Positions 44,969 through 56,322 of a stretch of DNA of 64,000 bases are shown here, piece after piece. The stretch is from Eutypa lata (lineage: Eukaryota; Ascomycota; Sordariomycetes; Xylariales; Diatrypaceae): NCBI GenBank assembly GCA_022661535.1, contig JAKULF010000005.1:5580001-5644000 (forward strand), read 5' to 3'. The notes under the pieces are model-generated. The model did not search any database and was not told the DNA's origin. It was given only the letters and a program-made list of their open reading frames with translations. Each line of letters opens with the position of its first letter. Position 1 is the first letter of the stretch. Position numbers and translations under genes: made by a program.

Positions 44969-46599
44969 ATGACTGTTCCCGCGGGGTCTTCAGACAGCCC
45001 ACCAACACCACAGCAATGCACTAGATGCAACGAGGCAGAAGCGACACTTGAGCTCCGCCGGAGCACCGAACTTGTTTGCCCGTAAGATTTCTCTTCTTCT
45101 TCCTTTCATATATTAGCAGTTAAATAAACAAATTAACACAACCCCCCCCCAGATCATGCTTCGCCTACTTCGTCTCCACCAAGACGGTCAAGCGCCTCGA
45201 AGCCATGCAGCGCGAGATGCGCGCGGCAGGTGACCGGGGAAAGCCGGCTGGTGCTGCACCGCCCCCGCTGCGGTGCTTGGTGGCGCTGTCGTTCGGGCCG
45301 TCGTCCACGGCGCTACTGCACATCTTGCACGAGAGCCTCTTACGGCATAATGATGAGCAGCAGGGACAGGGTCAGGCGCAGGAGAAGAAGAAGAAGGGGA
45401 AGGGGACGGGACAGAAGCAGCCGCGGTTCGAGCTGGATGTTGTGCACGTCGTCTTCGACGCCGTCGACGACGCTAGTAGTGACGTTCAAGGTAGTGGTGG
45501 TGGTGGTGGTGGCTACGAGGCCACGGAGCGGTACAAGCAGGAACAGGACCTCCTAGACCGGTACAGGACTCGATTCCCCGGTCTCGAAATCCGCACAGTT
45601 GGCTTGTCGTCGATCGTGGGCTCGCCTGGTATAGACTGGTCCGCACTACCCCTAACTTCTCCTCTACTAACAACGACCACCACCACCACTACCACTATCA
45701 CAACAACGACAACGAAAGCACACCAGCTCGCACTCTCTACGCGGCAGCAGCGACGGCAGCAACTCGCAGAAATATTCGCCCGCCTACCATCAGCCACGTC
45801 GCGCGCCGACGTACGACGGCTACTGACGCGACACGCGCTCCTTGCGGCGGCGGCGGCGGCTGATAAACACAGCGACGTCGTGCTCCTGGGCCACAGCACG
45901 ACAGCGCTAGCGGAGCTAACGCTAGGTGAGGCAGCGAAGGGGAGAGGGTTCTCGCTGCCGTGGCTGGTCAATGACGGGGCTGCGTTCCCGGTTCCGGTTA
46001 TAGTTCCGTCTGGCGGCGACCGTGGTAAGACGGCGGCGGAGGAGGAGGAGCCGGAGGAGGGGGAGGAGGATAAGGGGGAGGAGACAACAACGAAAATGGT
46101 ACCCGTATATTACCCGCTCCGCGAGATATTCCGCAAGGAGCTGCTCTCCTACGGGGCGAACACGACGCCACCGCTTACGGAACTACTTTCCACCAACAGC
46201 AGCAACAACAACAACAGCTCTATAGCTCCGAATGGCAATCACAGTAACGGGAACAGCAGCAGCAGCAGCAGCAGCAGCGGGGCGGTGGTCTCGCACAAGG
46301 ACCTCAGCATCGACGACGTCATGGCGCGGTACTTCGGCGAGGTGGAGATGAGCTATCCGTCTGTGGTGGCCAACGTGGTGCGGACGACGGGGAAGCTGAA
46401 CCGAACCGATGATGCAGGCGGCGGCGGCGACGGAGGGGGCGTGGGGAAGACGGGGAGGTGCGGCTTGTGCGGCATCACGCTGGACGCGTTCGGCGACGAG
46501 CGGTGGAGGGGGGAGATCGGCGAGGAGAGCTCCGACAAAGCAGCGCGAGAGAGGAGTAAGGGCTTATGTTACGGATGTGAAAGGTCAACACGTGCGTAG
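44969..46599 (+). CDS. NCS2: cytoplasmic tRNA 2-thiolation protein 2 (Ctu2/Ncs2)
   Basis: Exons 44969-45081 and 45153-46599 give about 519 residues. The start includes CTRCNE and LVCPSCFAYFVSTKTVKRLE, rebuilt across the intron, then CLVALSFGPSSTALLHIL, a degenerate form of the PP-loop of the partner Ctu1. Further on are DVVLLGHSTTALAELTLGEAAKGRGFSLPW and YYPLREIFRKELLSY, typical of Ctu2. The C-terminus has two CxxC pairs (CGLCGITLD and CYGCERS). With Ctu1 and Urm1 it adds sulfur to the wobble uridine of tRNA-Lys, -Glu and -Gln. Four low-complexity insertions interrupt it: Lys/Gly near residue 105, poly-Gly, poly-Thr and Asn/Ser. They are encoded by near-pure triplet repeats. Confidence 0.93.
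45675..46279. repeat. coding triplet repeats within the Ctu2 gene
   Basis: ACC/ACA repeats (45675-45717, poly-Thr) and AGC repeats (46254-46279, poly-Ser) lie in frame; a GGT run (45492-45513, poly-Gly) sits slightly upstream. All encode single-residue tracts. Confidence 0.85.
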
Positions 46600-47013
46600 T
46601 TACATAGCAGTGGAAGAAGTATGTAAGAAGCAAAGTTATAAGGAAAGAACCAGTTGGTTTTTGAAAAGCTTAGGCTGAAATCTCTCCAAAGTAATATTTG
46701 TTTGCACAATCCCCCCCTATATAGGTACATTTTACTTTTTGATATCCGATGTAAGTTTTTTTTTTACCATCCATCTATGCAACAACACAAAAACCCCCTT
46801 TTCTTCTTCTTCTCTATAGATAGGTAAGTAAACAGGACACGCAACCCTTTAGTATACGTACATACTGATACGCAAGACCAGTACAACATAGTGAGTATAT
46901 ATAGCACAGTAGATAAAACTCCTTTGGTCTATCCACAAGCTAGTTCGAATGTAGTCTATATCCAAAAAAAAACACCCTACGCATCCTCGCTCCAATGCGT
47001 CTATCTCCCTCGA
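46600..47013. other. short intergenic region between convergent genes
   Basis: About 410 bp with T- and CTT-rich runs (46750-46815) and an A run near 46964-46971, consistent with overlapping 3' ends of Ctu2 and Oac1. Confidence 0.5.
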
Positions 47014-48223
47014 CTAGGCCTTCTCTAATGTCGAGGGCGGCAATATTCTCTCCTCGACCTTGCGAATGAGCTTGTTCGTCTGCTCCGCCAGGCTGAGCGT
47101 CAGGATGGTGTGGGGTAATATGCGAGCCAGATGAGGCAGGAAGCCCTTGTATATGGCGAAAAAGCCCTCTGTCTTTATCGTCTTGCCCAGACAGTCGAAG
47201 ACGCCCTTGTAGAGGTTGCCATGCTGGTTGTATAGCCGGGACATGATCGTGTCTGTCTGGTAGATTAGCAAAAAGAAAAAAGAAACCTTACTGGTCGGTG
47301 GGTCAACTGGGGGCTGGGTTCGGAGATAAAAAACTTACCAGGGGGGTGCATGACGCAGCAGACGACGAAACCCGACACGGTGCTGCTAGCCAGGTGCAGC
47401 GGGGCGCCCTCCTCCATGCCGAGGTGGCGGACGAGCCGGCGCTTGGCGAAGAAGTAGGTGGGGAGCTGGACGGAGCTCCCGAAGCCGGTGCGGATCATGG
47501 CGGCGCCGACGCCGCGGTAGAGGCCGCCGACGCCCTCGGCGCGGTAGATCTGCGAGGTGCCGTCGAGGGCGTTGCGGTAGCGGTGCTGGGTGCCGACGGG
47601 CAGGAAGGGGGAGTAGCTCTGGAGGCGGGTCTTGACGAGGAAGAACGGGCTGCCGGCGGCGGCGCCGATGATGCCCGACGACGCGCCGCAGAACATGTTG
47701 ATGGCCAGGTTCTGCTTGGCGCCGTCCTTCAGCAGCAGCGTCGCGAGCCCCTGGCGCATCGGCTCGTAGAACCCCAGCCGGCACCCGTTCAGCAGGATCT
47801 GGTATACGTACGCGCACCCCAGGCCCCGGTAGATGCCCCGCAGCCCCTCGTTCCGTATGATGACGCTGACGCCGTGGAACGGGCCCCGGTAGTGGTGTGG
47901 TTGGTGACCTTTCGACTGGAGCTCGCCTTGGAGTTGCATCCTATTGTATCATCAACGAGGCATTAGCTTTGATTCTTTCTTTCTTTCTTCTTTCCCTCAG
48001 CCCCGCCTCCTTGTCTGCGCAGGACAGATAGCTAGCTACATTTCCGTAGAGAGCCATACGTACCTAATCTTGACCGTCTCGAACGGATGTGTGGCCGTGA
48101 CGGCACCGCAGGCGGCTATACCGCCTGCTACGAAGGCCCTGAGGCTCCTGTTAGTCGATGTGAAGCTACCCGCGTGCCCATTGCCCCCACGTATATCGAT
48201 TCTTACCCAGCCGTAGTCGACAT
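47014..48223 (-). CDS. OAC1: mitochondrial carrier, oxaloacetate transporter type (Oac1)
   Basis: Exons 48223-48207 (17 nt), 48147-48064, 47940-47339 and 47252-47014 give about 313 residues, a normal carrier size. The three signature motifs are present: HPFETVKIR, SPFFLVKTR and HPPDTIMSR; the first is split by intron 2 and the third by intron 3. Other hallmarks are AFVAGGIAACGAVTA, GIYRGLGCAYVYQILLNGCRLGFYEP, GGLYRGVGAAMIRTGFGSSVQLPTYFFAK and AIYKGFLPHLARILPHTILTLSLAEQ. Oac1 carries oxaloacetate, sulfate and alpha-isopropylmalate across the inner membrane in yeast. The assignment to Oac1 within the SLC25 family rests on these neighbouring residues. The 3' acceptor at 47253 (ACAG) is the only one that keeps PPDT in frame. 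Confidence 0.92.
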
Positions 48224-49657
48224 TGTGCCACTCCCAAGCTGTCGAGTCTTCCTAGCTTATACTCTCCTGTGTACTTCGGCCGGTATTGAAGCTCGCTTAG
48301 CTAAGAGCTAAGAATGTGGACCGGAGAAGCTTCTCGGGTATGCGAAGCTTCAATTAATGAGTATTGGGGCTCGGAATGGTTTCGATACGATCGCAGTACA
48401 CATGGGAGAGAAGGACCCTTCGTTAATGAAGAATGATGCCGACAATACCGGCCGGCGACGGAGGGAGACAGAAAGGATTTGATGCTTTCACAAGGGAGAG
48501 GAGCAGCAGTGTCTGTCGTACGAAAACTGATTACAAAATTGTTTCCATAGCGCTTACTCTAGCACAGAAGTAAGGATACTAAGTAGTTGCTGGTTAATGG
48601 GGTTTTTTTGCTTTCTTCCAGCGACTTCATATAATGCTAATAATATAACAAAATAAAATAAGCTTTTTGGGACCCGAGTAGATACGTTCGTAAGAGAGAA
48701 TTCCTCTTGCAAAGTCCGAAGTCGCTGCACAAATGCGAGAAGATGAGACGCTAATTTATTTTACTACTTCCTCTGTGGGGGATGATGAAATACATACATA
48801 CAACCTTATTTATAACTTAAGGGTCCATACTACATACGTAGGTACGTATGTGTACTAATGTTCGTATAGGTACTACATGTACACGTATATTTGTTGGATG
48901 GCCCTATCGTATCAACTACTAAATATGTATATATTTCCGATCAAGCATAATTGTGACTTGGGATAATTGGCATCGCGGGACTATATAAGCCTCCTTTTTA
49001 TATAATAAAACACCAAAGAACATTGATAATACATGAATGAATCAACAGGGGATATCTATAACTGATCTTGCCATTGCCTGAACTAAGCCGTTTTGGCATC
49101 CCAAACTTAGCTTATTAATCCATATATATATTCATTCGTTTGCTGTCTTGTCGTAATCACATTTCCTGCCATGGGCTTTGGTTGGAAGATGTCTGCTGAT
49201 AATATATAATACCCAGGTAATGAGCAGAGCCGCAATGTAGCAGTGCCCTACTCTTCGTATCCTTCCTAGTCCTTACTAATTAGTGGAATATATATAATCA
49301 ATTCGCTACCATATAAAAGGGAATGTGGTCCTCTTGCTTTTGGCCAGACTCGACACCTCGGACTTTTTAATTTTCGGACATAACCTAATTGTTGCCCAAA
49401 ACGTCGTGTCAAGGACAGACTAAATATATCAACACCCCTCGCTGTTTTCTTTCTCGTTTTTTTCCTTTCGACAATCGTCAAGGACTCACGATCCTTCCAT
49501 TCGGGAGATAGGAGAAACCTGCAGTCGCCGTTCGGTGGTTCGAGGGGGATACTATTCTTGCCATGAAACTCGCCTGTACGAGTAATACATGCAAATAACC
49601 CGGTTTTAAAATAATAATAATTCGATGTCTAGAGTAGGCTTGAGCGTATCCCCATCC
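48224..49657. other. intergenic region, no gene recognised
   Basis: About 1.4 kb, AT-rich, with ACATACGTAGGTACGTATGT near 48833-48852 (an imperfect palindrome). It separates the divergent Oac1 promoter from the 3' end of the FHA-RING gene. Confidence 0.5.
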
Positions 49658-51584
49658 TCACTCGATCCCAGCCTGCGCAGCTGCATCTAGACTACTCATG
49701 CCAGGCCTTCTCGAGCTTTCCTGGCTAACACGAGCAGGGTTACCGTCAAAGACCCATGGGCCTGCGTCATTGCGCGGAGTAAGAGGTCCTTCCGTAATAT
49801 TGACGGTTGGGTTGCCCTCCGGAGAGGGTGTGCGAGCCCCACGCGGTGCGGACAACAGCCCTATTGATGGGCCAAGGATCGTTGTGCGGTTTGTCGAATT
49901 CGGAATGGGGACAGGATCCGATGACATAAGCCTTGAAGGCTCCCGCTCGAGACTTGAGTGATCAACGTGGACCGTCACATCACCACCTACATCGCCACCA
50001 GGTGATGACTCAGGAGTGTTTCTATCACTGTTGTTGTGAACACCGGACATAGGGGTATCTCTGTCTCTGTCTGCCGACTGAGTCGTTAATTTCGGTAGAT
50101 TCTCTTCTTGCCCATCATCTATCCCAGAATCCAGCTGCTGCCATTCGTCTGATGGCTCATCTACCTCGGCGTCTAAGTCCGCGGCAGCTCGACAATTTGG
50201 ACAGATAAAAATAGGGGCAGACGGCCCTATCAGCATTTCCCGAATACATTTGTAGTGCCAAGTATGAGAGCAAGGCGCAACGAATAATGATTGGCATGGC
50301 TACACCTAGACATTAGTGGCAAATATAATAATTATAGGTGATAGAGCACGTACAGCGATGGCGTTTAAGCAAATAGAACAATCTTGTGCATGGGACGCCG
50401 TTGAAGCTGCTGAAGTCATATTTCGCAAACGTTTATGGGTGGCCATACTAGAGGAAGTAAGGGGAGAGTTAGACTAACGTTGTGCCTTAAATTAAATGGA
50501 GGAAGATTCCCGCATCTAGCAACGGAATACTAAAGCGGATTCCTAGGACACAAACTTGACCTTGGCCTACGCCTAGTAATCGCTCTCGCATGGGGTTGAG
50601 GACAACATACTTGAAAGAGTTGGGTTTGGCTTGCCAGCCTCGGTTGAGCTCGATTCGCATTTTCACGCAGCGATAGATCATCTCTTCTCCCCCCTTAAAA
50701 TCTATACCTAGTTGCACAATATCACCATCATTAATGGGGAACGGCTTCGATTCGGTACCTGGGGCGCTCAGCCGGATATGGTTTAGGAATGTCCCCGATG
50801 AACTCTTGACATCCTTGATATACCACTTGTTTTGCTCAAACCAGAACTCGCAATGTCGTCTGCTGACCACTTTGCTCTTAAACCCGACAGGAGCAGCAGA
50901 TGGAGCATTTGTAGGGACAGGTGGATGATTCTCCCTCTCCGAGTATCGTCCAACTCTTATAACCTCCTTTCCACTGGGCAGTGTGCGTGACATAGGAGAG
51001 AAGGATAGAGAGGGCCGATTTGACCGGGGGTCGTAGAAAGCAGAAAACCGAATACTAGGCAACATGTCGGGGTATGAGTCGCCCGTAGTCGCAGAGCGTG
51101 TGCGCGTCATCACAGTCTCAGGCTCCTGTTCGGTAGACCTAGGATTGTTTCCCAGATCAGGGACGGTCCTTGACCTGGAGAGTATTTCGGTGGTGTCTTC
51201 TTCGGAGCACGACGTCGGTTGTTGATGGGTAATCGGGTCAATAACACTTCCGTCGTCGGATAAGGTATGTCTGCTCGATACAGCCCCTAATGGATTACTT
51301 TGTCGAGTGGTCGCCGTGGCAGTCTGGCTTCTTGGCCGGACGGTATTGTTGGAGTGAGGGGATGATACATGCGTCGGGGAGGATGAGGTGGAGGGGTTGG
51401 CAGCAATGTTGGAAATGTTTTCGTCTTGATTCTGGCTATGGTCACGCGATAAAAGGTGACTATGGGCGTAATTACGGATGTTGATGAGATCCCGCAATCT
51501 GCTGCCCCGGCTGGATGACGTTGGAGTTGGTGTTGTGAGAGGCGGAAACGTGCCGGGAGAGGGTGGTGCGGGCGAAGTGAACAT
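49658..51584 (-). CDS. FHA-RING E3 ubiquitin ligase, Dma1/CHFR-like
   Basis: Exons 51584-50611, 50447-50354 and 50299-49658 give about 569 residues. A Ser/Thr-rich N-terminus precedes the FHA domain: VIRVGRYSER, KSKVVSRRHCEFWF and KSSSGTFLNHIRLS, the phosphopeptide-binding Arg, Ser and Asn positions. The RING is C3H2C3: CSICLNAIAPC, then APCSHTWHYKC and FICPNC, joined across intron 2. A long acidic/Ser/Pro tail follows. Yeast Dma1/2 ubiquitinate septins and check mitotic exit and spindle position. Domain order and the joint NSFNMATHKRLR match this family. The first intron uses GTATGT inside what looks like an open frame (YVVLNPMRE), so a plain open reading frame overextends exon 1 by about 40 residues. 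Confidence 0.92.
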
Positions 51585-54102
51585 TGATCAAATACACGAG
51601 TGATACAATAGAGCTTAAGGCAAATGAATGGATGATCTCGTATGTAATTCGTAGGATTTTCCTGAGGGTCTTTCTTTGGTCAGATACGTTAATGGGAAAC
51701 GGTATACCATTGCCATGCCATATGGTACTATTAACCGATACGGCAAACTTTGGCACCGTTACAACTACCCGATAAGGGAATTAAATTATCATTTACGTAC
51801 TTAGCGAATACAAGACGGCGGCACAGGGAGTGGCACTTATATAGCCCGCTTATTGTTAATTGTTGCTGAAGACACTGGTTGGTATTGGTTACAAATGGGT
51901 TTCAAGTGGATTGAATTGCAACGATAACTTGGGAAGGAAAGCCTGTCGCTTGTCTGTGCCTTTGGAGCCAGTGGAATGCAGCGTATGCAAAACTGAATAA
52001 TAGAATGTCATGTATGGACCGACTGATACGAGTAATTCACTAATAAGTTGCCACTTAAAATGATTTAGGAATGGGATTAAAATAAAAAGAGCATTTCTTA
52101 TAAAAGTACCTTAAGAAGAAACAGCTCTGGTTTTTATTTAACTGGCAGGTAGGCACTAGAGGTAGGTATTTAAATATTAATCATATCAGAAGGAATATGG
52201 TTATGGAGGAAATCCGGTTAAGTAAATGTATTAAGAATAATTAGGTTTAATAAGTTGCACTCATCAAGGTTAAGGTGAAAGGATTGTTCTTAAAAAAGTA
52301 AACTGAAAGCATTTAGCGTTAACACTTCCAAGGTTTAGTCAGTAATGTCTTATGCACTTATCTACATGTAGGTACTTACTTAGGTAGGTACTTAGCTGCC
52401 TACAAACACCAAACAATTAAACGTTAGCATTTCAGAACTTGATGTGAGCAACAGAGAAGCATACAAATGTTGATTACAGATTTATATAAGGGTTTGTGTT
52501 GCCTTATTGGTCAGCTGGTGTCATAATTCTAGAAAAGGTAGCTGCCATGTGCCCTCAAAACGTAGGAATGCACGAAGTGTGCACATCCATATGCATTGAT
52601 GACATAGGTTAAGTGATGAGTCCATGTGCAGGGTCTGTTGAGGCGCAGCATTCATATGAAATGCTTCCATGGTTAAAAGTAGCAACAACTTTGAAGATAA
52701 TCCCCTTATACCTACATACCTACCTGTATTTCATCCAAAACTGACAAATTGAACAGACAGCGGTTGTTATAGTATCAAAAGGGAACGGTATTGGTAATCA
52801 TGGGCGTAACAGGTACTTAAATAATATTGACACAATGCATAGTTACATATATACAAGTTAGGTAAGCAAATGTATGTCTACTGCATCTACAAAATATGAA
52901 GCACATGATTTTCCCACGCGCACATACATATATTCACAGACAATGTCACACCTGTCACCATGAAGCATTAATAGTATTCATTGGCAGATTGGGAATAATT
53001 GCTTCTCGTGAATGTCCTAGGGTCCTTGCCTATACTTTACCGGAGTGTTGTTACTTTAGTATCACGATCTCTGTACCTGTGTATCTGATTTATTTGACGG
53101 TGGCGTTCATTGGGCCGAGGGTACGGATACTTCGTACATACAATGTATAAGAGCTGAGGGGCAATCGGGGATGACTTGCATTTCAACTTGGCTCTCTTGG
53201 CTTCCCCTATCTCAACCAATCAACATCTTACCTCTATTGGTAAATGAACGATGAGGCTCGAACTTGGAAGCAACTGTCAAACTCCCAGAACCCATCTAGA
53301 TATTTAGATACGGAGTGAGTAACTAGTAACTATATTCAATCCGCCTAATGCAACGGTCTAGACCAACACCATTGATGGCGTCTTGCTAGTTAGCTTTATG
53401 TATTTACACTAGTACTACCTAGCCATCTTTGACATTTGGGTATGTAGCAGAATAAACGGCCCCACGCCTACCCATCGTTTTTGTTCTTCATTACCAGACT
53501 GACAGGTAGATCAACATAAAGCACTACTGTACAGCTGGTGTATAAACTATCAACTTCAGACGATGATGATCCATACTATTATTTATCATATACACTTACC
53601 CAGTCAGTCAGTCTAGTAAAGTCTGAGGAAAGGTGGCTAGTCTGACAGACCTGATGGTGTTTGTGTGGGTGATTTTGTCGACACTTCACTATCTCATGTC
53701 TAAACAAGTACATAATTGTCAAACTAGTCGCCCCTGTCATGACTAGTGTCGTATCCGAGTGAATGGGTAAAGACGATGCCATTCTTAGCTGTTGCGGTTT
53801 GTTCCCTGCCATACGACGCTTGTTTCCACCACTGAGGGAAAGATATTGGGTCTCACAGGCGTTACTAGCACTAAGTCTAGGCTGCATACTAAGCAACTTA
53901 AAGGAGCTACGTAGTAAAATAACGAGATCACGTATTGTCCATGCCAGATAATGCCCTGAGCAACTAGATCCAGGTCCAGGGGTGTCTAGAATAATAACAA
54001 TGTCCGCAGGGCCGCCACCAGTATGCAGGTTTGTTTCCCATCCCCAAGGCCCAACGGGTATCAATTATGGTGTCTTCCTAGAGCAAACACCTCAGTTTAT
54101 CC
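51585..54102. other. long AT-rich intergenic region, no gene recognised
   Basis: About 2.5 kb between divergent genes, the largest gap in the window. It contains TAGGTACTTACTTAGGTAGGTAC near 52369-52391 and several CCTACATACCTACC runs. A 161-codon minus frame at 53579-54064 overlaps the likely promoter of the next gene and has no recognised domain. Confidence 0.45.
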
Positions 54103-55772
54103 ATGAGGGAACCACAGGATTCAGAGTCGTACACTTATGGTGACCAGACGAATGACTCAAGATGGGAGAGATTGACTCGCCTATTTTACAATGAGACCAA
54201 AGCAGGACCTATCACAGACACGGCTTCAGATATGGATCTTCGGGGGCGACTCTCCCACTGCTGTCACTTCGTCATGCGGAAGTTTGACCGCAAACTTTTC
54301 CTAACTTCTGCCATCGCTCTCTTCGGAATTACCGCTGTCATCCTCGAATTGGCGCACCTTGAACTATTTCGGGCTGCTGTAGCGTTGACCCACGACCCCG
54401 AGCCGGACCCTACCAAAATTGAACCCAACTATTGCACCACCTGGCCAGTTAGCGACGATAATCAAACGTACACGCCGGCTCCGCACGAATGGAACGAGAC
54501 AGCATCGCTTCGGAGCATTGCGCCTGATGGTGGATGGAAGAAGCCTGAGATTATCAAAGTCGTTGCCCTGATCTTCTACGGCCGTAGAAGGAATGTCGAC
54601 GTTCTAGACTGCTATCTCCTCCAAAACTTGGTCGCCAACGGCGGTTACCTCGACGAAGTCCGATTCATAGTGCATACGAAACAGGAAGATGACCTAGCTT
54701 ATCTTGACCAACTTGTACTGCAGAGGGAAGGTTACCGCATCGTGGATGTCGGGCCTTGCGAAGGGGGGGATTACAGCTGCATGTGGGATACATCCACCAG
54801 AGAAAATACGATATATGTCAAGATCGATGACGACATTGTATGTTTTCCAACCCAGCATGAAATGTAGATCCGCTAGCAGTGAACTGACAGGTTTGGCAGG
54901 TGTTCATCCACCCAGACACGATCCCACAGCTCGTTCATACACGAATCGCAGAGCCTCACCCCTTTGCGGTCTCGGCCAATTTAGTCAACAGTCCACTGAC
55001 TGGCACATTACACCACTTCTTCGGCGCTATTCATCCACTCGTCCCAGACAGCAATACGGCGCCTTCATTTCCAGCTGCTGAGGCGTGGCGACAATCCGAG
55101 AAGCCTTTGGATTCCCACTCCAACTATAGTCATAGGACGACGGACGCTGCAATATTTCCACAGGCACCTTATAGCGGCCATACTTGGCTTCTGGTATCTA
55201 ATGACAATTACGACCTGCTGAAGACGCCAATGGGGATGAACCTTGAGAACCATTTCGATGCTCCTGGCTCTCCTTTCGGGGCAGCATGGCGATCGTGGGC
55301 AATAGCAGCACAACAGCACTATTCACTGTTAATAAATATCGAGCGAGACGAGATCTCTCGATACTTCTTTGGCAACTCGATTTTGTATCCTGGAGGCAAA
55401 AACTTGGACAAGAGCTCCGGAGCAAGTAACCGCACAGGCAGCGAGGGAATCCCCGGGGCGGAACAGCTATACGATACTCAGTATAATCGTTACAACCTCA
55501 ATTTCGTCGCTATATGGGGCCACGATGTCAAGGCGGCTCTGCCCATGGCGGCAGATGATGAGCAAAGCCTTACTGTCACCATACCGAAGCGCCTCAAGCG
55601 ACCATTTGTGATCGATACGCGGGCTGTTGTAGCGCATCTTAGTTTCTACCCGCAGTTCGAGGGTATCAAGGAAACAGATCTCCTAGATCGGTACCGGGCT
55701 TATGCCAACGAGATGGTATGCAAGCCGGACAATCGAAAGTCACCTTTCGATATGCGATGTGAAGGCTTTTGA
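54103..55772 (+). CDS. type II membrane protein, putative glycosyltransferase with a DDD motif
   Basis: Exons 54103-54837 and 54900-55772 give 535 residues. A 64-residue cytosolic tail precedes one membrane helix (KLFLTSAIALFGITAVILEL, residues about 64-83), then a luminal domain with NxS/T sites. EIIKVVALIFYGRRRNVDVLDCYLLQNL resembles the opening of a Rossmann-like GT-A fold. YVKIDDDIVFIHPDTI carries Asp242-Asp243-Asp244 and could be the metal/nucleotide-sugar site. Later are HTWLLVSNDNYDLL and NFVAIWGHDV. The intron lies right after DDDI, so both halves of the motif are needed. Similar proteins appear in other filamentous fungi as uncharacterised; donor and acceptor sugars are unknown. Glycosyltransferase is inference from architecture and the DDD motif. 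Confidence 0.8.
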
Positions 55773-56322
55773 ACAAGTTAGAGTTACAGGTTATATACCA
55801 AAAGCTTTATAGGGGCTTAGAAACCGGGTTTATCAAACTGGGCTGTATGTATTATAGGAGACATAAGCTCCTAAGACCGGTTCATTGCTATGACTTGTTC
55901 CAAGTCCCGTTGAGCCAAGGCCAAGGGATCGTTGAAATAGGGACATCATGATCATGTATATAGGAGTACCTAATACAAAGATAATGCGTTTCGTTTACAT
56001 TAACATTAATAACAAGTGTGAAATAAAATTTAAAGTCGCAAGATATTATGCATGAAGCATATACCTAGATAGGTGCTAGTTGCGATATGTACTACATACA
56101 GGCATATGGACGTACGTAAGTTCGGTGCTCGGCGCTCGGAGCTCATTGGCTAGGTACCTACCTAGGTAGTTATTGGTCATCCTGGGTCTGCCCGATAAGC
56201 AAGACGGCGATAAACGTTTTTCCATATCGCATATCGCATACCTCATACCTCATACCTTCGCAAATATCCTCGACCTACCGCTACTGTAGCATGATCCCCA
56301 ATTTCTCGATACATGTTTCAAT
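55773..56322. other. intergenic region and 5' leader of the MPP-alpha gene
   Basis: About 550 bp. It contains TAGGTACCTACCTAGGTA (56151-56168) and two upstream ATGs (56291 and 56313) in other frames just before the MPP-alpha start. Confidence 0.5.

Noticed and set aside
47298..47966. 222-codon plus-strand Gly/Ala/Glu-rich frame
   Set aside because: Antisense shadow of the GC-rich third exon of the mitochondrial carrier.
53579..54064. 161-codon minus frame upstream of the putative glycosyltransferase
   Set aside because: No recognised domain, odd composition, and it covers the likely promoter of the adjacent gene.
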